Below, piece after piece: positions 8,276 to 15,219 of a stretch of 15,684 nucleotides of DNA. A program made the position numbers and the translations under genes. Under the pieces are notes generated by a model that did not search any database, was not told where the DNA came from, and was given only the letters and a program-made list of their open reading frames with translations. Location of the stretch: NCBI GenBank assembly GCA_030639105.1, contig DAOWDI010000272.1, forward strand, positions 1-15,684, in the 5' to 3' direction. This DNA is from Gammaproteobacteria bacterium. Its GTDB lineage: Bacteria; Pseudomonadota; Gammaproteobacteria; Ga0077536. Each line of letters opens with the position of its first letter. The first letter of the stretch is position 1.

Positions 8276-8296
8276 AAATCAATGGCTTTGATATTT
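8276..8296. promoter_or_regulatory. AT-rich dyad upstream of the fliL promoter, possible activator site
   Basis: ATCAA (8278-8282) and TTGAT (8288-8292) form a perfect inverted repeat around a 5-nt centre, and the flanks extend the symmetry partly (AAATCAA versus TTGATATTT). It lies about 20 bp upstream of the -24 element, centred near -53. The TCAA-TTGA arms resemble the arms of described FleQ-type boxes, but the spacing differs by one base. Function is a guess. Confidence 0.3.
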
Positions 8297-8333
8297 AGAC
8301 GGGACGAAAAGCCAAGTTCTTGACGTCGCGCGT

Positions 8334-8347
8334 CTGCCATCTGGCAG
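8334..8347. promoter_or_regulatory. 14-bp palindrome at an upstream-activator distance from the fliL promoter
   Basis: CTGCCA-TC-TGGCAG has perfect 6-bp arms. It is centred about 108 bp upstream of the predicted start, inside the range where enhancer-binding activators of sigma-54 usually bind. A two-base loop and no T-run argue against a terminator. The same motif was not seen upstream of fliK, which weakens the case for a shared operator. Confidence 0.3.
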
Positions 8348-8397
8348 CGGACCGTCACCCACTAGGAGGCTATCCGCAGCCCTCGCGCCCTATAAGG

Positions 8398-9417
8398 TCA
8401 AACATAGGCATCGATCAAGCCTTGCTGCGTACGAACCGCCGAGTGTGCCACCGTCTCCGCGGTTAGGCGTTCACCCGCACTCGCCCGGCCAGCAAATCTT
8501 TCATCCCGGTCCTGATGCCTTGTCGACTGACTGGGGAGTTCATTGAAGACGCTGCCGTCGCCAAGACGCAGGCCCGCCTGCTCGAATTGCTCGCGCAGTC
8601 GCGGGAGCGCTTCTTCCAACGCTTCGCGCACGGCCCCGTGCTGAGAGGCAAGTTGTACAGCGGCCTCCTCATTGCGAATGATGATGCGCAATTCAACGCG
8701 GCCGAGTTCAGGCGGATTGATACTGATGCGCGCGTGCTGTACGCCGTCGCTTGCCATCAAACTGACCTGTTGTGAAAAGCCCTCGGCGAAGCGGATGTGA
8801 TGCAGCGGGAAAGGCGCCGCGGCACTGTGTACGACCCCCTGAACATACGCGGCCCCAGGTGCCGCCGGCACACTCGGCACCGGCACCTCACCGGCGATGG
8901 GACTAGGAAGCACGTTGAAACCATTCCCCAACTGCTGACCGCCGGCCCGCCGACCCATGGGAGGATCCGGTACGCCGATCGTCTCCTGAACCACAAATGA
9001 AGCTTGCGGCATTGGTAGGCGCCGCGCGATGTCGTGCCTCACGCTGATCTCGAGCGCGGGGCTGAGGCGTTGCTGCCCACGCTTATTCAGGTCCACCAAG
9101 GCCGGCTGTACGGCGATCGTGCGCGGCGCAGTGTGGATATCGAGCTTGGCGATTACGGTTCCAGCGGCGGCGCCGGAGATGATCGGCAGCCCATTCAGAT
9201 ACGGCAGCGGCACGAGATCACCATCTTCGCCGGGGGTCCGGCCGAGGCTTGCCGCCCGTTGGGCCTCGAGTTGGGCGGATGTCTGAACCGAGGTGTATCC
9301 GAGTGCGGAAACTACCGCGGCAAATGCGCGATCTTCGCCTACAGGGGGCTCCAATACCCCAAGATCGGAAGGTTTGAGCACCGCCGCGACCGCACCTGAG
9401 CCCGCCGTTGCGCTCAC
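8398..9417 (-). CDS. fliK: FliK, hook-length control protein
   Basis: FliK is a secreted ruler that stops hook growth at a set length and triggers the FlhB specificity switch. The 339-residue protein has a poorly conserved N-terminal two-thirds rich in Ala, Pro and Gly, as expected. The C-terminal Flg_hook domain (about residues 215-290) contains the core INPPELGRVELRI (233-245), and the tail after it is polar. The start is a GTG at 9415-9417, preceded by GAGG 7 nt upstream; the usual ATG is not available in frame here. A consensus sigma-54 promoter (9497-9512) lies about 70 nt ahead. The gene is a single unit between fliJ and fliL with a spacer on each side. The N-terminus is not diagnostic; the call rests on the C-terminal domain and position. 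Confidence 0.94.
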   Translation of the reverse strand: MSATAGSGAVAAVLKPSDLGVLEPPVGEDRAFAAVVSALGYTSVQTSAQLEAQRAASLGRTPGEDGDLVPLPYLNGLPIISGAAAGTVIAKLDIHTAPRTIAVQPALVDLNKRGQQRLSPALEISVRHDIARRLPMPQASFVVQETIGVPDPPMGRRAGGQQLGNGFNVLPSPIAGEVPVPSVPAAPGAAYVQGVVHSAAAPFPLHHIRFAEGFSQQVSLMASDGVQHARISINPPELGRVELRIIIRNEEAAVQLASQHGAVREALEEALPRLREQFEQAGLRLGDGSVFNELPSQSTRHQDRDERFAGRASAGERLTAETVAHSAVRTQQGLIDAYV

Positions 9418-9496
9418 ATTTCAGCCTCGCGCCGGTTTATCGCTGCCGGACATCGCGCAATCGTTTGTAGCTGGTGCACCATGATGCTGGGAAAAA

Positions 9497-9512
9497 TGCA
9501 ATCGCCGTGCCA
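9497..9512 (-). promoter_or_regulatory. Sigma-54 (-24/-12) promoter of fliK
   Basis: On the minus strand the sequence reads TGGCAC-GGCGA-TTGCA, a full match to the consensus TGGCAC-N5-TTGCW, with 10 nt between the GG and GC pairs. The predicted start is near 9486, leaving a leader of about 69 nt to the fliK GTG. It is the best-matching promoter in the window. Confidence 0.9.
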
Positions 9513-9570
9513 GTGAGGATCGGCTTCGGGATCCCCCCTTGCCCTCAGCAAGCGGCCTCCATTATCCTCC

Positions 9571-9586
9571 GCGAGCGAGCGAGCGG
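9571..9586. repeat. Short GCGA tandem repeat
   Basis: Three exact GCGA units followed by GCGG lie about 65 bp upstream of the fliK -24 element. On the minus strand the block can form a small CCGC/GCGG hairpin. It is too short to call a variable repeat with confidence, and no function is evident. Confidence 0.5.
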
Positions 9587-9661
9587 CGGTGGCTAGCGGG
9601 AAGATCCGGGTCACGCGGCATCGTCATTCCAGCCGTCGGCGCCCCCCCCATGACATGGTAT

Positions 9662-10096
9662 TTATGCGTGCGATTTCAACGGTGCGCGGTCGTCGATTTC
9701 ACGCTGCGCTCTCGCTTCTTCGGCGTTTCGTTCCTGTTTGATGGCGCGCCCGGCAATGCCGTCGAGTGCCTTTGAACGGCGAAGCTGCTGTACCCAAACC
9801 TCTTGTTCGAGTTCATAACGCTGAGACGCCTCACGGATCTTTGTCTGCAGCCCGTCGATGATCCTATCGATCTGCACGATAAAAGTACGCAGTTTCTGCG
9901 CTTCGGAGCCATCCATCGGCACCGCCGATCCACTGCGCAACGATGCCCGGTATTCCTCGCGATATGCCAGCAGATCGTTGAGCTGCTCATGGTACTGATC
10001 GAGTTGACGCTGTGAGGTAGAAACCGACTGTGCGGCGACACGCTCGGCGTTGCGCGATTTGCGCGCAATCCACTGCAACCGTTGCGAACGAGTCAT
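9662..10096 (-). CDS. fliJ: FliJ, export chaperone / ATPase stalk protein
   Basis: FliJ is the small coiled-coil protein that inserts into the FliI hexamer like the gamma subunit of F-ATPase, contacts FlhA and recycles export chaperones. The 144-residue product is almost wholly helical and charged (for example QRQLDQYHEQLNDLLAYREE at about 29-48, and an Arg/Glu-rich C-terminal half), with normal family length. There is no catalytic motif to check, so identity comes from the coiled-coil character plus position right after fliI. The ATG (10094-10096) overlaps the fliI stop in ATGA. It is the last gene before the fliK promoter region. Confidence 0.94.
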   Translation of the reverse strand: MTRSQRLQWIARKSRNAERVAAQSVSTSQRQLDQYHEQLNDLLAYREEYRASLRSGSAVPMDGSEAQKLRTFIVQIDRIIDGLQTKIREASQRYELEQEVWVQQLRRSKALDGIAGRAIKQERNAEEARAQREIDDRAPLKSHA

Positions 10097-11463
10097 GCCG
10101 CGGCTCCGTCCGCATCAGTGGGGACCGCCAAGATCTCCGCCAGCGCAACGCCAGCAGCCTCGATATCAACCGCATCACCCATATTCTGGGCCAGGAAAGT
10201 ATCGAAAACGGCATGCAAATCGACCGCCGCATCAAGTTCCGGATTGGCCCCGCGCTGATAGGCGCCGACGTTGAACAGATCACGGTTTTGTTCATACAAC
10301 GCATAGTAATGCCGGAATCGTTTCGCCAGTTCCAGCAGTTTAGGCGGAGCGACCTGCGGCATCGTACGGCTGATTGAGGCTTCGATATCGACGGCGGGAT
10401 AAAGCCCGCGCTCGGCCAGTTTGCGCGATAGCACAATATGCCCGTCGAGGATCGCCCGCGCGGCATCCGCAACCGGATCATTGTTGTCATCTTCCTCCGT
10501 CAATACCGTATAGAACGCGGTAATCGAACCACATCCGGCGATACCGGTGCCGGCGCGCTCGACCAGCTGCGGAAGGCGCGCGAATACCGATGGAGGGAAA
10601 CCACGGGTCGCGGGCGGCTCGCCGATAGCCAGCGCAATTTCGCGCTGCGCCTGGGCGTATCGGGTTAATGAATCCATCAACAGCAGCACATGCTTACCCT
10701 GATCACGAAAATATTCCGCAATGCTGGTGGCTATTGAGGCGCCGTGCAGGCGCATCAACGGCGGATTATCCGCCGGCGTCGCAACCACGACCGAGCGCGC
10801 CAGTCCCTCGGGCCCGAGAATATCATCGATAAATTCTTTAACCTCACGCCCGCGCTCGCCAACAAGGCCGACGACGATGACGTCGGCATCGGTGTACCGG
10901 GTCATCATGCCGAGCAGCACGCTTTTGCCGACGCCGCTCGGCGCAAACAGACCGAGGCGCTGCCCACGGCCAACGCTCAACAGGGCATTGATCGAACGCA
11001 CACCGACGTCCAACTGCTCGCGGATCGGGGTTCGGTTCAGTGGGTTGGTCGGCGTACCATACAGCGGCCAACGGCCTTCCAGACATAGCGCCCCCGCGCC
11101 GTCGAGCGGTTGGCCAGCGCCATCGATGACCCGTCCGAGCAAGCCGGGGCCAACACCAACCTCACCGGCGCCGCCAATGGGGATCACGCGTGCGTTCGGT
11201 GCAAGGCCACGCACAATACCGGTTGGCATCAGAAACAGTCTGTCGCCGGCGAAGCCGACGACTTCGGTTTCGAGTCGCTCATCGTTGTTGTTGAATAGTT
11301 CGCAGCGATCGCCGATCGCGGCCCGGCAACCTATTGCCTCCAGGGTCAATCCAACCATGCGGCTCAACTTGCCCTCAACCACAACCGCCGGCGGTTCGTC
11401 GAGTCCCGCGAAATATGGTTGCAGGGCTCGCACCCATTTCTCTGTGCGGTTGGACTCACTCAC
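10093..11463 (-). CDS. fliI: FliI, flagellum-specific export ATPase
   Basis: FliI is the F1-beta-like ATPase that helps load and unfold substrates at the export gate. In 456 residues (normal length) it shows the Walker A loop APSGVGKS (174-181) and GERGREV with the expected catalytic Glu (202-208). The Walker B strand HVLLLMDSLTR lies at 258-268, and PAVDIEASIS (356-365) fits the ATP synthase alpha/beta signature. All key residues look intact. The GTG start (11461-11463) overlaps the fliH stop in GTGA and has a strong GGGAGGG (11470-11476) 6 nt upstream. The 3' end overlaps fliJ by 4 nt, so fliH-fliI-fliJ form a tightly coupled set encoding one soluble complex. Confidence 0.99.
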   Translation of the reverse strand: MSESNRTEKWVRALQPYFAGLDEPPAVVVEGKLSRMVGLTLEAIGCRAAIGDRCELFNNNDERLETEVVGFAGDRLFLMPTGIVRGLAPNARVIPIGGAGEVGVGPGLLGRVIDGAGQPLDGAGALCLEGRWPLYGTPTNPLNRTPIREQLDVGVRSINALLSVGRGQRLGLFAPSGVGKSVLLGMMTRYTDADVIVVGLVGERGREVKEFIDDILGPEGLARSVVVATPADNPPLMRLHGASIATSIAEYFRDQGKHVLLLMDSLTRYAQAQREIALAIGEPPATRGFPPSVFARLPQLVERAGTGIAGCGSITAFYTVLTEEDDNNDPVADAARAILDGHIVLSRKLAERGLYPAVDIEASISRTMPQVAPPKLLELAKRFRHYYALYEQNRDLFNVGAYQRGANPELDAAVDLHAVFDTFLAQNMGDAVDIEAAGVALAEILAVPTDADGAAA

Positions 11464-12098
11464 CGATCACCCTCCCGCTCGCCGCCAAACATCTTCGAGA
11501 TGATGGCGGCCAGGCGCGCTTCGACCGAGGCATCCACGCGCGATGAGTCGGTTTCGACGATACAACCGCCGCGCGTTAGCAGAGGATCCGGCTGCAGCCG
11601 CCAACCGCGGGACTCTTCGCCAATCGACAACGCATTCTCCACGATCTCAATATCTTGTGGATGCATTCTGATCCGCGAGTTACGCACCGCGACCGGCAGA
11701 TGCCCCATAGTTTCGCGGACGACGGCGACAATTTCTCCGGGATCGACCTTCAGCTCGCGGCGGATGAGATGCTTGGCGATGAGTATCGCAAGATCGCAGA
11801 CCGATCCCACAACCTCATCATCGAGTACGCCGAAGGGTTCGGCCAGGGTCTCCATCAGTTGATCGAGGCACTCGGCCTTTTCCCTGATCTCCGCCTCACC
11901 CTGCTCGATCCCACGGTTGCGTCCCAATTCAAAACCTTCATCGAAGGCCTCTTTGTGCAGGGCCTCGAGGCTGCGCGCGGTGGGTATGCTGACATTTGAC
12001 ACCGCGCCCGAATCGGTGACCACCGTCCCCTCCATCAACGGCAAGTCGAAGCGTTTCACCTCTTCGAGCCCTTGTTCGGCGACGCCACGCGGACGCAT
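11460..12098 (-). CDS. fliH: FliH, negative regulator/stator of the export ATPase
   Basis: FliH binds FliI and anchors it to the C ring through FliN and to FlhA; it resembles the peripheral stalk (b/delta) of F-ATPase. The 212-residue protein has the family hallmark GxxxG repeat (G55, G59, G63, G67) in a helix, followed by charged helix and a C-terminal alpha/beta domain. That domain includes AILIAKHLIRRELKVDPGEI (about 104-123) and WRLQPDPLLTRGGCIVET (about 166-183). The ATG at 12096-12098 shares one base with the fliG TGA (TGATG), with GAGG 10 nt upstream. The stop overlaps the fliI GTG. Confidence 0.97.
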   Translation of the reverse strand: MRPRGVAEQGLEEVKRFDLPLMEGTVVTDSGAVSNVSIPTARSLEALHKEAFDEGFELGRNRGIEQGEAEIREKAECLDQLMETLAEPFGVLDDEVVGSVCDLAILIAKHLIRRELKVDPGEIVAVVRETMGHLPVAVRNSRIRMHPQDIEIVENALSIGEESRGWRLQPDPLLTRGGCIVETDSSRVDASVEARLAAIISKMFGGEREGDR

Positions 12099-13105
12099 CA
12101 GATCATTTCCTCACTGCCCGGACCGCCCAGACTGATCGTACCCTCATCCGCAAGGCGCCTGGCGATCGCCAGGATCTCTTTTTGCGCAACCTCAACCTCG
12201 GAGAGTTTGACGGGACCCTTCGCTTCGAGGTCGTCGCGCAGCATATCGGCGGCGCGCGATGACATATTGCTGAATACCTTGTCCTGAACCTCATCATCGG
12301 TGCCCTTAAGCGCCAGCACCAGATTATCGGTGGAGACTTCGCGCAGCAGCGCCTGGATACCGCGGTCGTCGATATCGATCAGATTGTCGAAGACAAACCT
12401 CAGTTCCTGCATCTGCGCGGCAAGTTCGGGATCCGTCTCCGTGATCTGCTCAGTGATTTCCGCTTCCGCGCCGCGGTCGACAAAATTCAAGATCTCCGCG
12501 GCGCACTTTATCCCGCCGAGGCTTGACGCTTGCCCCTTGCTGCCACCGCGCAGCTGCATCTCGAGAATATCATTCAACTCTTGCATCGCCGCCGGTTGAA
12601 CACTGTCCATGGCCGCGATACGCATCAACAGGTCCGCGTGCCCTGCTTGTGGCAGGTTATCGAGAACCTGCGCCGCCTGGTCGCTATCGAGGTAGGACAA
12701 GACGATAGCAATTATCTGCGGATGCTCAAAACGGACTAGTTCGACGACGCTGCGCGGATCCATCCATTTCAGCGATTCCAAGCCTTTACTACTACCGCCG
12801 AGCGCGATCCGATCGATCATTGCGTTAGCCTTCTCCTCGCCCAGCGCATCGGTCAAAACAGTACGAATGTACTGATCGGAACCGATCCCGATCGGCGTTT
12901 GCTTCTGCATACGCTCGATAAAATCACTCATGGTCACTTCGACCATTTCCTTCGACACGTTGTCGAGGCCGGACATCGCGGCGCCAATACTCTGCACCTC
13001 CCTCGGGCCCAGATGTTTCATCACTTCGACGGCCGTAGACTCACCTAATGTCATCAGAAATATCGCCGCCTTATCGGCCCCGTTTAGTCTCGATGCCCGA
13101 GTCAT
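12098..13105 (-). CDS. fliG: FliG, flagellar rotor switch protein
   Basis: FliG sits on the MS ring and contacts the stator to produce torque. The 335-residue protein has all three domains. The middle domain carries the EHPQ motif (127-130). The C-terminal domain has the conserved charged residues for stator contact at K267, R284, D291 and D292, within SRAADMLRDDLEAKGPVKLS; residue 300 is Lys where enteric FliG has Arg, a mild change. The flexible Gly linker is GGSKGQASSLGG at 187-198. The ATG (13103-13105) follows the fliF stop by 6 nt, with GGGAG 11 nt upstream. Confidence 0.99.
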   Translation of the reverse strand: MTRASRLNGADKAAIFLMTLGESTAVEVMKHLGPREVQSIGAAMSGLDNVSKEMVEVTMSDFIERMQKQTPIGIGSDQYIRTVLTDALGEEKANAMIDRIALGGSSKGLESLKWMDPRSVVELVRFEHPQIIAIVLSYLDSDQAAQVLDNLPQAGHADLLMRIAAMDSVQPAAMQELNDILEMQLRGGSKGQASSLGGIKCAAEILNFVDRGAEAEITEQITETDPELAAQMQELRFVFDNLIDIDDRGIQALLREVSTDNLVLALKGTDDEVQDKVFSNMSSRAADMLRDDLEAKGPVKLSEVEVAQKEILAIARRLADEGTISLGGPGSEEMI

Positions 13106-13111
13106 CGTTAT

Positions 13112-14791
13112 TTAGTCTCCCACCCAACCACGTACGACCTGCGCGGTGATCTTGGGCTCCTTGTTGACATACTGACGAACGCCCTCGACGTCACGCGGCA
13201 GCTCCGGCCCTTTGATCATGGGACGGGCTTCTTCCGCCGACGCGCCGGGGGGAAGTGCGGCCGGATCCGCTCCGGGCGGCAGTGCGCCGAGCGTGCCGTC
13301 CGCGGCCATGGCAAAGCGTCCGCCAGCGGCTGGGCCGGAGCGGTTTAGCAGTGCTTTCATCGCTGGACGCAAGATGCCAAAGACGAGGAACAGGACAAAG
13401 ACGGCGCCGAGCGCCTGTTTCACCACGCCCCACACCCACGGTTGCTTCCACACTGGTGGTTCCGGTAATGCCGCGGGTACTGACGGCACCATGAAATCGG
13501 TGCTCGTCAGGTTGACCGTATCGCCGCGCGCCGGATCAAACCCGATGGCTTCCTTCACCAGATTCGTCATCTTCTCAAGCTGCTGCGGCGAGTACCCCAT
13601 CGCAGCCTCGGCCGCCTGTGGATCGGCGCCCGCCGGTACCTCGGCTCCCGCCGGGTTACGCAGGACAACCGCGACGGACAGACGCCTGATCGTACCGGTC
13701 GACGGCTTGGTATGACTGATGGTGCGGTCGAGTTCATAATTACGTGTGGTTTGCGATCGCGTCGAACCGGGTAATTTGCGCGCGGTGATTTCGCTCCCGT
13801 CCACGGCTACACCTGCCTCCGGCTCGAATTCCTCCGGTGCGATCGCTTCGCCCGGTGGTTCGTTTGATAGCGCGCCGGGCACTCCGCCACCGCCAACGCC
13901 AGTGCGCTGCTCTTCGAGCAGTCGTTCGCTGCGGACCGCGGGCAGGTCGGGATTGAAGCTTTCGCGAGTCTGCTCGGTCGAGGTGAAATCGAGATCGGCC
14001 GTGACCTGCGCGCGCACCCCATCGGGGCCGACAAAGGGCATGAGGATCACCTCGATACGCTCGATGTACGCGCGCTCGACTCGCTGCCGGTGCTCAAAGC
14101 GGCGGCCCGTCAAAACGACCTCTTCGTCACCGCCCTGGTCGGTGAGCAGATTGCCTTGCTGGTCGACAACCGTAACCTTTTTCGGTGACAGGTTAGGCAC
14201 GCTCGCGGAGACTAGGTGCGTTATCGCGCCGACTTGGTGCGCCTCGAGTTTGCGCCCGGCATAGAGGTCGAGGATCACCGACGCCGTCGGTTCGCGCTGC
14301 GTGCGCGAGAACACCGTCTGGCGCGGCAGACCTAAATGCACGCGCGCCGCGCGGATATTATTGATCCGCGCGATGGAACGTGACAATTCGCCTTCCATCG
14401 CTCGCTGGTAGCGCGCGCGCTCGAGAAACTGGCTGGTGCCGAAGCCTTGATCTTCCTGCATGAGTTCAAAGCCCATGCCCGCGCTTTTCGGCAATCCTTC
14501 TGCCGCCAGCTTCAAGCGCGCATCATGGACGTGGGACGAGGCAACGAGTATCGCCCCCGAATCGGGATCGATGCGATGAGGTATGTCACCACCTTTCAAG
14601 GCATCAGCGATCCGCACGACATCGCCATTAGGAAGATCGGAGTAAAGCACCGAGTAGTTCGGCGTGCGCGCCCACATGACAACATAGACACCAAGCGCGA
14701 CACTGGCCGCAATCCCAATCAATATCCCCGCCTGGCGCAGAATCGCGGCCAGCGAGTCCTGTTGGACAACAACAGCGGCAGCATCAGCCAT
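13112..14791 (-). CDS. fliF: FliF, MS-ring protein
   Basis: FliF forms the inner-membrane MS ring on which the rotor and export gate assemble. The 559-residue protein has two membrane helices, at about 21-40 and 451-475. Ring-building motifs lie in between (YQRAMEGELSRSIARINNIR at 128-147, then AARVHLGLPRQTVFS at 148-162). The C-terminal tail EGVRQYVNKEPKITAQVVRGW is the FliG-binding segment. The Pro/Ala/Gly-rich stretch just before it (about 500-520) repeats LPPGA twice and is probably a flexible linker. The ATG at 14789-14791 follows fliE after 61 nt, with only a moderate AGG upstream. Confidence 0.99.
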   Translation of the reverse strand: MADAAAVVVQQDSLAAILRQAGILIGIAASVALGVYVVMWARTPNYSVLYSDLPNGDVVRIADALKGGDIPHRIDPDSGAILVASSHVHDARLKLAAEGLPKSAGMGFELMQEDQGFGTSQFLERARYQRAMEGELSRSIARINNIRAARVHLGLPRQTVFSRTQREPTASVILDLYAGRKLEAHQVGAITHLVSASVPNLSPKKVTVVDQQGNLLTDQGGDEEVVLTGRRFEHRQRVERAYIERIEVILMPFVGPDGVRAQVTADLDFTSTEQTRESFNPDLPAVRSERLLEEQRTGVGGGGVPGALSNEPPGEAIAPEEFEPEAGVAVDGSEITARKLPGSTRSQTTRNYELDRTISHTKPSTGTIRRLSVAVVLRNPAGAEVPAGADPQAAEAAMGYSPQQLEKMTNLVKEAIGFDPARGDTVNLTSTDFMVPSVPAALPEPPVWKQPWVWGVVKQALGAVFVLFLVFGILRPAMKALLNRSGPAAGGRFAMAADGTLGALPPGADPAALPPGASAEEARPMIKGPELPRDVEGVRQYVNKEPKITAQVVRGWVGD

Positions 14792-14852
14792 AGTGGTTCA
14801 ACCTGTATTTCATCTTCACCCCTCACCGGTACCGCACGCCCCGGCGCCCATC

Positions 14853-15173
14853 CTAAATTGGCATATTCATGATATCTTGGTAGGCCGTCACCAAACGATT
14901 GCGCACCTGACTGATCGCCTGAAACGAGACATCGGCCTTTTGCAGCGCGACCATCACCTCGGCGATATCGACATCTTTGTCCCCGCGCTCGAACGCCTGC
15001 GCGAGGTGCCCCGCACTCTGCTGAGTTTCATTGACCTGATCGAGCGCTCGGCTCATCAAGGTCTTAAAGTCTCCCGCACTGGACTCCGTCGCCATCGGCA
15101 CTTCGAGAGATTGCGTCTGCGCCGCCATCGCGCGCATCTGCGCCAATACCGAGTTGATATCGATCTGACTCAT
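14853..15173 (-). CDS. fliE: FliE, MS ring-rod junction protein
   Basis: FliE joins the MS ring/export gate to the proximal rod and is the first protein exported. The product is 106 residues, the usual size, and all helical. The conserved end is clear: VDIAEVMVALQKADVSFQAI followed by SQVRNRLVTAYQDIMNMPI, with the Pro-Ile terminus seen in many FliE proteins. The ATG at 15171-15173 has GGAGGAAGAG upstream. It lies 46 nt after the fleR stop, and no sigma-54 promoter was seen in that gap. It may be read from a promoter inside or ahead of fleR (inference). It leads the fliE-J gene set. Confidence 0.97.
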   Translation of the reverse strand: MSQIDINSVLAQMRAMAAQTQSLEVPMATESSAGDFKTLMSRALDQVNETQQSAGHLAQAFERGDKDVDIAEVMVALQKADVSFQAISQVRNRLVTAYQDIMNMPI

Positions 15174-15219
15174 GGTGATCTCTTCCTCCGGGTTGTAATT
15201 CGGTAGTGATGTTAAACGT

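Larger units (their letters stand above)
8198..8397 (-). other. fliK-fliL intergenic region
   Basis: This 200-bp non-coding spacer holds, from fliK towards fliL: a small hairpin near 8367-8382 without a T-run, a 14-bp palindrome (8334-8347), an AT-rich dyad (8276-8296), a -24/-12 promoter (8243-8258) and the fliL Shine-Dalgarno (8205-8211). No convincing Rho-independent terminator follows fliK, so some read-through from fliK into fliL is possible. Confidence 0.8.
9418..9661 (-). other. fliJ-fliK intergenic region
   Basis: This 244-bp spacer holds a consensus -24/-12 promoter (9497-9512) and the fliK ribosome site. Nearer fliJ it has a run of eight C (9642-9649) and a short GCGA tandem repeat (9571-9586). 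A small open frame (9414-9614, GTG start) crosses it but overlaps the promoter and looks unlike a gene. No clear terminator for fliJ was found. Confidence 0.8.

Noticed and set aside
8367..8382. Hairpin after fliK as a Rho-independent terminator
   Set aside because: The stem is about 5 bp and is followed by CCTAGTGGG rather than a T-run in the direction of transcription.
9414..9614. 66-codon minus-strand frame between fliJ and fliK, ending at the fliK start
   Set aside because: It starts with GTG without a ribosome site, contains the consensus sigma-54 promoter inside it and has no recognisable protein features. The overlap with the fliK start is probably chance.
10721..11503. 260-codon open frame on the plus strand
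   Set aside because: It lies opposite fliI, is very rich in Ser, Pro, Arg and Thr, and shows no domain. It is a shadow of a highly conserved gene.
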